Origin: a bacterium | Lineage (GTDB): Bacteria; JAMCPX01 | Length of the DNA stretch: 64,000 nucleotides | Assembly: GCA_021787665.1 (NCBI GenBank) | Contig: JAJYLN010000006.1 | Location: 1-64,000 of the forward strand | Direction: 5' to 3' | Part shown: piece by piece, positions 33,976 through 42,391 of the stretch | How positions within the stretch are numbered: the stretch's first letter is position 1 | Layout: the number at the start of each line of letters is the position of its first letter | Made by a program: the position numbers and the translations under genes | The notes under the pieces: model-generated | What the model saw: the letters and a program-made list of their open reading frames with translations, nothing else | What the model was told of the DNA's origin: nothing | The model's database searches: none

Positions 33976-34403
33976 GGTCTCTTGCCTACCGTTTTCAGGA
34001 GCTTAAAGGTGTAGGTGATCTCCGCGGACTTGCCGAGCATCGCCGAGGCAGAACAGAATTTGTCCTGAGAAAGCTCTATGGCCCTCTTGACGTCCCCGTC
34101 TTCCATGTCTCCCTCGATCCGGTACTCCAGGCCTATCTTCGTATATACTTTCGGATGCTCAGAAGACCGTTCCGCACGGACGATCAGCTTGAAGGACACG
34201 ATGTTCTTCCGCATCTTCCTGAGGATGGACACGACATCCATACCCGTGCATCCGCCGAGGCCTATGAGCAGGAGTTCCATCGGCCGTGCGCCGACATCGT
34301 TTCCGTTCTGCTCCCTCCCCGCGTCCATAACGATCACATGTCCTGAGTCCGGCGTCCCTTCGAAACGCATACCCTCCTTCCATACTATCTCCACCCCGGG
34401 CAT
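33972..34403 (-). CDS. OsmC/Ohr-family peroxiredoxin-like protein
   Basis: 143 residues. OsmC fold evident from ARPMELLLIGLGGCTGMDVV with the peroxidatic Cys near residue 52, and the resolving Cys near residue 117 in DKFCSASAML. Such enzymes reduce organic hydroperoxides with thiols. It comes directly after the flavoprotein gene (one base apart) and overlaps the barrel gene by four bases, so peroxide removal driven by the neighbouring thiol reductases is a reasonable inference. This shorter variant is closer to YhfA-like OsmC proteins than to Ohr. Confidence 0.88.
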   Translation of the reverse strand: MPGVEIVWKEGMRFEGTPDSGHVIVMDAGREQNGNDVGARPMELLLIGLGGCTGMDVVSILRKMRKNIVSFKLIVRAERSSEHPKVYTKIGLEYRIEGDMEDGDVKRAIELSQDKFCSASAMLGKSAEITYTFKLLKTVGKRP

Positions 34404-34404
34404 A

Positions 34405-35757
34405 TCAGACCTTCTTCATCGCATCGTTTGCTGCAACAAGCAACGGGTCCCACACCGGGGCAAAGGACGGTGCATAACTCAGATCGAGCCTGGAGAGATC
34501 ATCGATCGTCATACCCTTATAGAGTCCGGCAACAACGATATCGATTCTTTTGGACACCCCTTCACCTCCGACCATCTGCGCCCCCAGTAATCTCCTGCTC
34601 TTCTTCTCGATAACGAGTTTCACCGTTATGGGCCGTGATCCAGGATAATAGTGAGCCCTGGTCCTCGAGGTTATGGTGGTCGTCACAGCGTTGAGCTTGC
34701 TGTCCCTGACCTCCCTCTCCGTCAACCCGGTCCTCGCCACCTCAAGATCAAACACCTTTACGACGGCCGTCCCTGCTGCTCCTTTGAACGTCTCACTCGC
34801 ACCGGCTATATTGGCTCCGGCAATCCTGCCTTGCTTGTTTGCAGTCGTGCCCATCGGGACAAAGAGGTCCTTTTTCAACAGGATGTGCCGTGCTGTCGCA
34901 CAGTCCCCGGCAGCGTAGACGTGGGGTAGATTTGTCTCCATCTTCTCATTCACGAGTATCGCGTCACGCTCTCCGGTTACGACGCCGGCAGCCTTCGCTA
35001 ACTCCGAGTTCGGCCGTACACCGATGCCGAGTATCACCATGTCGACGTCAAAGCTACCCGCCGTCGTCTCGATGCGAATCAGACCGTTGTCCTTCTGGTC
35101 AAACGACTTTACCTCTGAAGACTTCAGCAGCCTGACACCATTGCTCTCGAGCGTCTTCTCGACAACGGACGTGATCTCGGTGTCCATCCCCCCGAGAATA
35201 TTCGGTAATTTCTCGATCACAATGACCTCGAACCCCAGTCCTTTCAGGGCCTCGGCCATCTCCATACCAAGGTACCCTGCCCCGATAATAGCGGTCCTCT
35301 TCACATGGCTGGATTTTATGTATCCTTTGATGGCGAGCCCGTCATCGAGCGTTCTGAGTTGGAATATCGCACGATTATCGATGCCCGGTATGGGCGGCCG
35401 TATCGCTGAAGCACCAGTCGTGATCGCGAGGTAATCGTACGGCAGTACCACGTCCTTCTTCTCGTTCTGGTCTACTGCATGGACCTTCCCCTCTCTCGGA
35501 TCGATGCCGACGACCTCCATCCTCGTCAGGACGTTGATGTCTCTCTCGGACTTGAACCTCTCTTTTGTTATGGCGATGAGGTCCGTATGCTTCTTGACGA
35601 CGTCCATGATGTAGTACGGCAGACCGCACGAGCCGTAGGAGACAAACTCGCTCTTCTCGAGCACAGTGACATTGAGCGATGGCCTTCTCCTCTTTGCCTG
35701 GCTCGCAGCGCTCATGCCCGCGGCCACTCCGCCTACAACAACGAGGTTCTCAGCCAT
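34405..35757 (-). CDS. CoA-disulfide reductase / NADH oxidase family flavoprotein
   Basis: 450 residues. Pyridine-nucleotide disulfide oxidoreductase with FAD site LVVVGGVAAGMSAASQAKRR, NAD site RTAIIGAGYLGMEMAEAL, and second FAD site VYAAGDCATARHILL. The active site has a single redox Cys near residue 44 in SYGSCGLPYYI, the mark of the CoADR/Nox/Npx group rather than of enzymes with a Cys pair. The C-terminal dimerisation domain has the Tyr-rich RTRAHYYPGSRPITVKLV. No rhodanese domain is fused. Possible roles are reduction of CoA disulfide or polysulfide, or NADH oxidation. Confidence 0.9.
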   Translation of the reverse strand: MAENLVVVGGVAAGMSAASQAKRRRPSLNVTVLEKSEFVSYGSCGLPYYIMDVVKKHTDLIAITKERFKSERDINVLTRMEVVGIDPREGKVHAVDQNEKKDVVLPYDYLAITTGASAIRPPIPGIDNRAIFQLRTLDDGLAIKGYIKSSHVKRTAIIGAGYLGMEMAEALKGLGFEVIVIEKLPNILGGMDTEITSVVEKTLESNGVRLLKSSEVKSFDQKDNGLIRIETTAGSFDVDMVILGIGVRPNSELAKAAGVVTGERDAILVNEKMETNLPHVYAAGDCATARHILLKKDLFVPMGTTANKQGRIAGANIAGASETFKGAAGTAVVKVFDLEVARTGLTEREVRDSKLNAVTTTITSRTRAHYYPGSRPITVKLVIEKKSRRLLGAQMVGGEGVSKRIDIVVAGLYKGMTIDDLSRLDLSYAPSFAPVWDPLLVAANDAMKKV

Positions 35758-35780
35758 ATAGCAATGCTCCTCGATCGCGC

Positions 35781-36428
35781 TCAGCGCTGTTCAAGGGCTG
35801 AAAGGACACCGTCGACGAACTGGTCCTCCGGGAGCGCCCCGACGAACTCGACGTTATCGTTTACGACGATCTTCGGGACCGACTGCACGCTGTACTTGTT
35901 GCTCACGACCGGGAACTCCGTTGCCTCCACCATGTCGGCGGTGACAAACTCGTTTTCTATGGCTATCTTGTGAGCCGTCCTGACAGCCTTGGGGCAATAC
36001 GGGCAACTCGGCGTCACGAAAACCTGTATCTTCACGGGTCTGTCTATCGTCTTTAGCCGCGTTTTCGAGCTGTCCGACAGGTTCGTGGCACCCTGGGACA
36101 CGTCCATGATGTCCTCTATGACCGAGGCAAACTCATAGCCCGCCGGGATGCCGTAATATCTGATGCCGTAGTCCCTGGCTCCTTCGATGATGAGGGCCGG
36201 GAACTTGTCTATCTTGTATTGTTCCTTCTTGTCGGCCTGTCCCGCATAGTCATAGAACTCCACCTTTATCTTCGGTGAGAGCGAGCCGATCTCGTCCATG
36301 AGCATCTTCTCGTCGTTGCAGTATGTGCACCCCTCTTCCTGCGTGAAGAGGATCAGCTTGACGTCGTTCTTTAATTTCGAGAACTCGTTCTTCAAATACT
36401 CTTTATCTTTCTCCTGCAGTAAACCCAT
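35781..36428 (-). CDS. protein disulfide oxidoreductase-like protein with two thioredoxin folds
   Basis: 215 residues made of two thioredoxin/glutaredoxin folds in tandem. Each carries a CxxC: CTYC at about 34-37 and CPYC at about 140-143, both in a normal active-site position (FTQEEGCTYC and VTPSCPYCPK). This architecture and length match the PDO family best known from hyperthermophiles. It lacks a signal peptide, so it works in the cytoplasm, most likely with the thioredoxin reductase encoded 12 bases upstream. CcTAC-type annotations as glutaredoxin are possible but the tandem fold favours PDO. Confidence 0.88.
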   Translation of the reverse strand: MGLLQEKDKEYLKNEFSKLKNDVKLILFTQEEGCTYCNDEKMLMDEIGSLSPKIKVEFYDYAGQADKKEQYKIDKFPALIIEGARDYGIRYYGIPAGYEFASVIEDIMDVSQGATNLSDSSKTRLKTIDRPVKIQVFVTPSCPYCPKAVRTAHKIAIENEFVTADMVEATEFPVVSNKYSVQSVPKIVVNDNVEFVGALPEDQFVDGVLSALEQR

Positions 36429-36440
36429 GGCTTCTCTCCT

Positions 36441-37424
36441 TTATTTCCTGACCGTTTCCCGTTGTTCGATATACCTCTGTACTGCTGCACCTGCAGTGGC
36501 GCCATCGCCGACCGCTGTGGAGACCTGTCGTACCGTCTTCGCCCGCACATCGCCCGCTGCGAACACCCCGGGCACATTGGTCTCCATCTCGGGCGTCGTG
36601 ACGATATAGCCGTTCCCGTCCAACGTTACGAGGCCTTTTACAAACGGCGTATTCGGCCTTGTCCCGATAAAGATAAACACGCCATCTATCGCCTTGGCCG
36701 AAGTAGCGCCGCTCTTCAGGTCCTTTATGTCGACGGACTCGACGGTCTTTGTCCCCCTGATCTCCGTTACAACGGAGTCCCACAGAAATTCTATGATAGG
36801 GATACCGAAGGCCTTCTCCTGCAGTATCTTCTCGGCCCTCAGCTTGTTCCTGCGGTGCACCACGTAAAGCTTCTTTACAAACCGGGTCAGAAAGATAGCG
36901 TCGCCTATCGCGGTGTCGCCTCCTCCGATCACGATCACTTCTTTATCCCTGAAGAACGCTCCGTCGCACTGGGCGCAGTACGAGACACCTCGTCCGGTAA
37001 ATTGTTTCTCGCCTTTCACGTTCAGTTTGATGCTCTCCGTACCCGCAGCTATGATAACAGCCTTAGCGACGATCCGCCGGTCGTCCGTCGTATTGACGAC
37101 CCTGTCGTCTCCTTCGACAACGATACGGTGCGCACCCACCTCGCATATCTCCACACCAAACGACCTGGCCTGCTCTTCTATGGCTGACGTGAGGTCGGAG
37201 CCTGAGATCCCTTTCGGAAAGCCCGGGTAATTCTCCACGATATCGGCGACCACGATCTCCCCGCCGACTGCCTTCTCTTCCAGAAGCAGGGTCTTCAGCC
37301 TCGCCCGTGCCGTATATATCCCTGCTGTAAGCCCCGCTGGGCCGCCCCCTATGATGACACAATCGTAGCTATCGCAGGACGGCTTCTCTTCGGTCTTCTC
37401 AATTGTTAAGTCTGATAATAGCAT
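36441..37424 (-). CDS. trxB: thioredoxin reductase
   Basis: 327 residues. FAD site DCVIIGGGPAGLTAGIYTAR, active-site CAQCDG near residue 150, NADPH site VIVIGGGDTAIGDAIFL, and C-terminal FAAGDVRAKTVRQVSTAVGD. The N-terminus carries an extra 20 residues (MLLSDLTIEKTEEKPSCDSY) before the FAD strand and overlaps the end of the upstream thioredoxin gene by 26 bases. Two thioredoxins precede it and the PDO-like protein follows, so it is probably the hub that reduces all three with NADPH or NADH. Confidence 0.95.
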   Translation of the reverse strand: MLLSDLTIEKTEEKPSCDSYDCVIIGGGPAGLTAGIYTARARLKTLLLEEKAVGGEIVVADIVENYPGFPKGISGSDLTSAIEEQARSFGVEICEVGAHRIVVEGDDRVVNTTDDRRIVAKAVIIAAGTESIKLNVKGEKQFTGRGVSYCAQCDGAFFRDKEVIVIGGGDTAIGDAIFLTRFVKKLYVVHRRNKLRAEKILQEKAFGIPIIEFLWDSVVTEIRGTKTVESVDIKDLKSGATSAKAIDGVFIFIGTRPNTPFVKGLVTLDGNGYIVTTPEMETNVPGVFAAGDVRAKTVRQVSTAVGDGATAGAAVQRYIEQRETVRK

Positions 37425-37782
37425 TGTCGATAAAGTTTTCGTAGTCCGCCATCTTACTCTCCCCGACGAGCCTCTCCACGGAGTTGCCCTGATAGTATAT
37501 GATGAGCGTCGGCAGACTGGTCACCTGGTACGTCGATGCTATGTTCTGGCACGCATCGGCGTTGACGTTGTAGAAGGTTATGTGCTCCCGGTACTTCGAT
37601 GCAAGCTTTTTCAATAGGGGCTTTACGGTATGACATGCCGCACACCAGTCTGCCCAGAAAGTGACGATGACGGGCCTCCTGGACTTCAGGACGAGGCTAT
37701 AAAACTCTTCACAATTGATATCGGCGACAGGCGTAGGGCCTGCTCTCAGCTTCTTACCCTTTATCGTCTCAGGTTTTATCAT
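37399..37782 (-). CDS. thioredoxin-like protein with CAAC active site
   Basis: 127 residues, a single thioredoxin fold with an N-terminal extension of about 35 residues. The active site is WCAACHTVKP rather than the standard WCGPC, followed by NVNADACQNIASTYQVTSLP with the conserved cis-Pro. Replacement of the Gly-Pro pair should shift its redox potential. A further Cys in VNADAC and one at NCEEF could be extra redox sites. It overlaps trxB and lies 18 bases after the other thioredoxin, so the three are co-expressed. Confidence 0.85.
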   Translation of the reverse strand: MIKPETIKGKKLRAGPTPVADINCEEFYSLVLKSRRPVIVTFWADWCAACHTVKPLLKKLASKYREHITFYNVNADACQNIASTYQVTSLPTLIIYYQGNSVERLVGESKMADYENFIDNAIIRLNN

Positions 37783-37800
37783 AGGCCGGCCGATGTACTC

Positions 37801-38127
37801 CTATAATACTTTATTGACCATCTTCTCGATGTTCGATTTCGGGACCGCCCCCACGATCTGATCCACGATCTTGCCGTCCTTAAAGAGGATTATCGTCGGT
37901 ATCCCCATGATGTTGTACTGCGTAGGCGTGCGGGGGTTATCGTCCGTGTTGAGCCTGGCAAACTTCACCTTGCTTTCGTACAGCTCGGACAATGCTCTGA
38001 AAGACGGCTCTATCATCTTGCACGGCATACACCAATCGGCCCAGAAGTCCAGTAAGACCGGCTTGTCCGCCTTCAGCACCTCTGTTTCAAAGTTATCATC
38101 GGTTACGGTGAGCATCGTATCACCCAT
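37801..38127 (-). CDS. thioredoxin (CMPC active site)
   Basis: 108 residues, normal thioredoxin length. VLLDFWADWCMPCKMIEPSF holds the active site, here CMPC instead of CGPC. The rest follows the family: KFARLNTDDNPRTPTQYNI, MGIPTIILFKDGKIVDQIVG. GGGAGG precedes the first ATG at 38127; a second in-frame ATG at 38115 (MLTVTD) would give the classic N-terminus. It is the first gene of the redox operon. Confidence 0.95.
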   Translation of the reverse strand: MGDTMLTVTDDNFETEVLKADKPVLLDFWADWCMPCKMIEPSFRALSELYESKVKFARLNTDDNPRTPTQYNIMGIPTIILFKDGKIVDQIVGAVPKSNIEKMVNKVL

Positions 38128-38194
38128 GTCTATCCTCCCTTTTTATAGTGCAGCCTATGCCGCCTTCACCCACAACATCTCCTCGCAACAAGAG

Positions 38195-39094
38195 CTACAA
38201 GGAGCCATCGAAGAACCACTGGTACGTCATCGCTACCCCATCCTCTATGCCGACAACAGGTTTCCAGCCGAGTGCTGCTGCTTTTGTATTTGATAATATA
38301 TCAATTTGATCATCTCGTTTCAATATTTCAAGAGGGATGTCCTGCCTGCCGGCGATGCGTTTGAATATATCGAACAGCTCCGATACGCTCGTCCCGACCC
38401 CGGAGCTTATATTCACGATCTCGTTGTCCCATCTCCGGTCCAGCGATGCGATGAGGGCGCGCACGGCATCGTCTACATGGAGAAAATCGTACAGGGAGCC
38501 CGGGCTGTCATAGAGCGTTACCCTGCCCTTCTTCAGTATACCGTTTGCCATGTCGAACACCGGGTTGCGCTCCATAAAGGGACCGTACAGCCGGGAGAAC
38601 CTCAGTATCGTATACGGCACCGAGAACGTATCGCGATAAAGCCGAATCATGTTTTCCGCCTGCCATTTCGTGGTCCCATAGTAGGTGTTCTTGGGTACCG
38701 GATCCTCCTCCGTGGCGTGGTCAGTTGTCTTGTAAACCGCTGCGGACGACGAGAAAACGACTTTACCGAGCCGGGCCCTCCTTGCCATCTCGAGCACATT
38801 GACCGTTCCGAGTACATTGACCTTGAAGCAGCCTAAAGGCTCCTCTGTGGCCTTGCGCTCGGATGAGACGCCCGCAAGGTGCAAGACGCAGTCCACGTCC
38901 CGGAACGGGTGCTCCAGATCTTCGAATTTCGTGACGTCACCCGGAAAAAATCTGAATTGCTTCCTGCGCATCAGATTATCGAGCGAGGGCCTCTTCGCCC
39001 GCGCCAAGCCGTGGACCTCATGACCGAGGTCAACCATGGCCGCAGCGACACGACACCCCAGCAAGCTCGTCACTCCGGTTATACCTATCTTCAT
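38195..39094 (-). CDS. NAD-dependent epimerase/dehydratase (extended SDR)
   Basis: 299 residues. Rossmann motif ITGVTSLLG near the N-terminus, CVLHLAGVSSE, SSSAAVYK for the catalytic Ser, and YYGTTKWQAE for the Tyr-x-x-x-Lys pair. The C-terminal substrate domain has LRFSRLYGPF and YDFLHVDDAV. It belongs with UDP-glucose 4-epimerase-like enzymes but the sugar cannot be told. It starts 10 bases after the stop of the deoxyhypusine-synthase-like gene, whose product is unrelated in fold, so the pair may share an operon only. Confidence 0.9.
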   Translation of the reverse strand: MKIGITGVTSLLGCRVAAAMVDLGHEVHGLARAKRPSLDNLMRRKQFRFFPGDVTKFEDLEHPFRDVDCVLHLAGVSSERKATEEPLGCFKVNVLGTVNVLEMARRARLGKVVFSSSAAVYKTTDHATEEDPVPKNTYYGTTKWQAENMIRLYRDTFSVPYTILRFSRLYGPFMERNPVFDMANGILKKGRVTLYDSPGSLYDFLHVDDAVRALIASLDRRWDNEIVNISSGVGTSVSELFDIFKRIAGRQDIPLEILKRDDQIDILSNTKAAALGWKPVVGIEDGVAMTYQWFFDGSL

Positions 39095-39104
39095 CCCGAT
39101 CTTC

Positions 39105-40043
39105 TCACAGCAATTCCAGGGCCCACGCCGCGAGGATCGGGAACATGATCTCGTGGTGTCCGGTTATGGCGAACCCCTGTCCGCCTGTCTTCGTTGGTCT
39201 CTCGACCACGTTCTTCAAAGGCCTGTAGTGCTGTATCATGTCCATGTTTATCGCCGTAAAGTTCTTCACGTCGCAGCCGATGTTCCGCGCAACCGAGAGC
39301 GCCTTCAGAAACACCTCCGGCAGGATTACGGCAGAGCCGATGTTCAGGACAACGCCGTTCTCGAGCATGGAAATTATCGTCACGAACTTCCTGAAGTCTA
39401 TCTCCGTGCCCTTTCCTATCGCTGCACCGTCTGCCCGGGGGTGCATGTGGATGATGTCTGTCCCATACGCGACATGCACGGTCAGGGGCACACCAAGCCT
39501 GTAGGCGTTGTAGGTCACGCTCATATCCTTGAACGGCGCATCGATGGTCGACAGGACCTGCCCGGCGGCCTCGCCGATGCCCACCCCCTTGTCGGCCCCT
39601 GACTTGATGGCGTCGTTCAGCAGGGAGCCGGTCTCTTCTGCCATACCGAAGCTGCCGTCCTTGATGGTGACTGCCACGTCCTCGGAGGTCTCGCCGATGA
39701 GCGCTATTTCCGTGTCGTGTATCACGCCGGCGCCCTGCATGGCGATCGCCGTTATTAGTCCGCTCTCCATCAACTGGATGACGAGCGGCGATAGGCCGAC
39801 CTTTATGACACTGTCTCCCATTGCGAGGACGATCTGCTTTTTGCCCTTCTTCGCCGCGACGATCGCCTCTGCAGAAGCTCTCAGCTCCTCGGTCTTCAGT
39901 ATCCTGGGGAGACCGTCCAGAAACTGCCTGACCGTCCACCCCTTCTTATACGGCTGCGAGAAGTCAGCGATTTTGACTTTGTTCTTCCGCGTTTTTATCG
40001 AGCTTGTCTTTACCCTCTTCAGGTCTATCGGCTCTATATTCAT
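39105..40043 (-). CDS. deoxyhypusine-synthase-like protein
   Basis: About 312 residues. The N-terminus IEPIDLKRVKTSSIKTRKNK and the segment LAMGDSVIKVGLSPLVIQLM followed by AIAMQGAGVIHDTEIALIGE and TSEDVA resemble bacterial relatives of deoxyhypusine synthase that bind NAD. The catalytic Lys region of true DHS was not recognised, and bacteria lack eIF5A, so the substrate must differ; homospermidine-synthase-like or unknown chemistry is possible. The C-terminal part carries GHHEIMFPILAAWALE. The ATG at 40043 follows GGGGAGGGG, which is preferred over an earlier start at 40073. Confidence 0.6.
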   Translation of the reverse strand: MNIEPIDLKRVKTSSIKTRKNKVKIADFSQPYKKGWTVRQFLDGLPRILKTEELRASAEAIVAAKKGKKQIVLAMGDSVIKVGLSPLVIQLMESGLITAIAMQGAGVIHDTEIALIGETSEDVAVTIKDGSFGMAEETGSLLNDAIKSGADKGVGIGEAAGQVLSTIDAPFKDMSVTYNAYRLGVPLTVHVAYGTDIIHMHPRADGAAIGKGTEIDFRKFVTIISMLENGVVLNIGSAVILPEVFLKALSVARNIGCDVKNFTAINMDMIQHYRPLKNVVERPTKTGGQGFAITGHHEIMFPILAAWALELL

Positions 40044-40096
40044 CGCCCCCTCCCCGTCGCTGTCGGACAACAACCTGTCCTTGCAAAAAGTCCCAT

Positions 40097-40666
40097 CTAT
40101 CCTCCTTCTTCTGATTTGAATGTAAACCGAATCTCGGTACAGGGATCACCATAGCACGGGCACTTTTCGATCCCGGACTTTACGTTCTGGAACTTGCACA
40201 TAACGAGAAATTGTTCAAGCCATCCCTGCGCATTCTTGACATGCGCTATGTCTATGTCCGGGAACTCCTTTATCGTTACCACTATCCCATGGTCCGGAAG
40301 CATGCTTGCCTCAACCTTGCCGACATCGTAGCAGCTGTACCCTATGCTCATCGCCTTGTTGATGATCATGTTCGGACTGATGAAATTCAAAAAAATCCTG
40401 TATACGGTCGAGAGGTCGTGCTGGGCAGAGAGCTTTCCCTGCTCGATGCAGTATGAGAGGTCCCCTCTGCCCACGACCCTGTCCATCATCTTGAGCAGGT
40501 CGGTGTAGAGCGTGTAGGGGTACCACTCAGTAAGCAGGATGTGCTCGCCCACATACTTCCTCGTCTCTGGCGGCAGGGAAGCGATAATCTTCGGGAGATC
40601 GTCTTTCATGTTCTTTTTGATAAACTTTATCAGGCCAAGGATCGCTATGCCCTTTACCTGTGCCAT
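40097..40666 (-). CDS. hypothetical protein, DUF2378/TIGR02265-like
   Basis: About 189 residues. The first 140 residues are helical, with LPPETRKYVGEHILLTEWYP and IFLNFISPNMIINKA. This broadly resembles the TIGR02265 (DUF2378) proteins of myxobacteria, whose role is unknown. The last third has four Cys in CKFQNVKSGIEKCPCYGDPC and a final beta strand, which may form a metal site. AAAGGAGAG lies before the ATG at 40666; an ATG at 40687 would place that site inside the coding region, so 40666 is chosen. It precedes the DHS-like gene by 53 bases. Confidence 0.5.
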   Translation of the reverse strand: MAQVKGIAILGLIKFIKKNMKDDLPKIIASLPPETRKYVGEHILLTEWYPYTLYTDLLKMMDRVVGRGDLSYCIEQGKLSAQHDLSTVYRIFLNFISPNMIINKAMSIGYSCYDVGKVEASMLPDHGIVVTIKEFPDIDIAHVKNAQGWLEQFLVMCKFQNVKSGIEKCPCYGDPCTEIRFTFKSEEGG

Positions 40667-40739
40667 GCCTTTCTCTCCTTTCTTCATTGTTACTGTATAA
40701 GTTTCTCATAAGTCAACAATTGCAACGACACATTCTTTA

Positions 40740-40768
40740 TTGACAGCACCGATTCCCGTGAATATAGT
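40740..40768 (+). promoter_or_regulatory. near-consensus leaderless promoter of the DUF268 gene
   Basis: Perfect -35 TTGACA (40740-40745), 17-base spacer, -10 TATAGT (40763-40768), then only 6 bases (TTTACC) to the ATG at 40775. The best-formed promoter of the window; transcription should begin at the start codon itself. Confidence 0.75.
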
Positions 40769-40774
40769 TTTACC

Positions 40775-41620
40775 ATGAAGAGGGAGGATCGGCATCCTTT
40801 GCGTTTTGAAGGAACGGAGCGCTATGGTAAAAAGATCTTAAAAAGCATACTCAATGTACTGATTTCCTGCGGCATTAATCCGATACTATTGCTTCAAAGT
40901 TTTAGAGGAATCCCTATTTTCCTGAGAGATCTGATCAGTTTTGAAAAAAAAGTATGCCGTGTTGCCAAACCAAGTTTTACCATTACTACGTTATACCCGA
41001 TATTTAACGATCGATTCGTAGAAAGCGGTATCGCATCAGGCCATTACTTTCATCAGGATCTGCTCATTGCCAGAAGAATTTTCTTCAATACCCCAACCAA
41101 ACATGTGGATATAGGCTCGAGGATAGATGGTTTTGTAGCCCATGTTGCAGCTTTCAGAGAGATAGAAGTTTTTGATATCAGGCCCTTACCCAGAAGAATT
41201 GAAAATGTTACATTTACAAGAATAGATATCATGAGGGACGATCTGGATATGCTTGATTACACAGATTCACTTTCTTCTTTACATGCCGTTGAGCATTTTG
41301 GATTAGGAAGATACGGAGATCCAATCGATCCGGACGGTCACATAAAAGGACTGAACAATATGTATAAATTTCTTAAAGCAGGAGGTAAATTCTATCTATC
41401 CTTACCTATAGGAAAACAACGAATCGAATTCAACGCACACCGCATTTTCTCCCTTGAATATATCCTATTCCTGATCGGCGGTAAATACAGAATTGATAGA
41501 TTTTCCTATGTTGATGATAACGGTGACTTGTTTGACCATGTACCGCTCGCTGAGAAGGACATTAAGCAGAATTATGGCTGTCATTATGGATGCGGTATCT
41601 TTGAATTGACCAAAGAATAA
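40775..41620 (+). CDS. DUF268 family protein (methyltransferase-like)
   Basis: 281 residues, soluble after a short hydrophobic stretch near residue 30-55. HVDIGSRIDGFVAHVAAFRE holds a SAM-binding-like glycine motif, followed by SSLHAVEHFGLGRYGDPIDP and LKAGGKFYLSLPIGKQRIEF NAHR-type text, the pattern of DUF268, a family linked to surface polysaccharide clusters. The gene is clearly AT-richer than its neighbours and its upstream promoter is near perfect, which suggests recent acquisition. It precedes the YwiC-like gene by 6 bases. Confidence 0.8.
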   Translation: MKREDRHPLRFEGTERYGKKILKSILNVLISCGINPILLLQSFRGIPIFLRDLISFEKKVCRVAKPSFTITTLYPIFNDRFVESGIASGHYFHQDLLIARRIFFNTPTKHVDIGSRIDGFVAHVAAFREIEVFDIRPLPRRIENVTFTRIDIMRDDLDMLDYTDSLSSLHAVEHFGLGRYGDPIDPDGHIKGLNNMYKFLKAGGKFYLSLPIGKQRIEFNAHRIFSLEYILFLIGGKYRIDRFSYVDDNGDLFDHVPLAEKDIKQNYGCHYGCGIFELTKE

Positions 41621-41626
41621 AGTTCC

Positions 41627-42391
41627 ATGGAACTTAGAGATATCCCATTTCCGAGGGAGTACGGCTCGTGGGCGATAGTGCTGACATCGTGCGCCATCGG
41701 TGTGTCCCTGCACGTCGCCGGCATCAGGTGGTGGACGCCTGCCGCGCTCGTCGGCATTGCCCTCCTTTTCATGACCAAGGCATCCATCAGCACGTTTATC
41801 AGGAGGCGGAATACTGCCCTCCTGCTGTTCACGGCGCTGTATGCGGCTGCCGGCACCGCGCTGCTCATACCTGCGCTCCTCCGCATCGGCGTCCGGTACA
41901 CTCTTGCACTGTCGGTCATCCCCCTGTGCACGATCGCCGTGTACAGCATGTCGGTATACGTCCACAGGGAGCGGGCATCGGTAACGGAGTTTTTCGCCAT
42001 GGGAACGTTGACGATGCCGGTGGTATTTTTCTCCCTGGCGGAACAGGGTGGCCCGGCTGTCCGCGTCCTCGTCATCTGGGTCTTTACGTTCCTCTATTTC
42101 TCGTCGAGTATTTTCAGGGTAAAGATGCTGCTATTCGGGAAGCAGGTGTACCGGTCTGCGAACATCGTGTATCTTTCGGTGCTGACCGCATTCGTCTCTG
42201 CCATGATCCATCTCGGGATAACCAGCCCACTTTCCGCTGCCGCATTCCTGCCGTTGCTCGAGAATCTTGTCGACACGTTCAGGAGTCCGCAGCGGCCAAA
42301 CCTCAGAGCAACCGGCATCAAGGAGCTCATCAAGGGCACGGCGTTCGCCTTCATCATCGTCCTGTCCGCCCTGTCTTCCGGGCGAGGGTGA
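41627..42391 (+). CDS. YwiC-like membrane protein
   Basis: 254 residues with about seven transmembrane helices. The N-terminal IPFPREYGSWAIVLTSCAIG, with Pro-Arg-Glu-Tyr-Gly-Ser-Trp in place of the P-EHGAW motif, is the YwiC signature. Function is unknown; some homologues lie near nitrate respiration genes. The C-terminus ends LSALSSGRG. Its 3' end overlaps the convergent RNase R gene by 38 bases. It sits directly after the AT-rich DUF268 gene but has ordinary composition. Confidence 0.82.
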   Translation: MELRDIPFPREYGSWAIVLTSCAIGVSLHVAGIRWWTPAALVGIALLFMTKASISTFIRRRNTALLLFTALYAAAGTALLIPALLRIGVRYTLALSVIPLCTIAVYSMSVYVHRERASVTEFFAMGTLTMPVVFFSLAEQGGPAVRVLVIWVFTFLYFSSSIFRVKMLLFGKQVYRSANIVYLSVLTAFVSAMIHLGITSPLSAAAFLPLLENLVDTFRSPQRPNLRATGIKELIKGTAFAFIIVLSALSSGRG

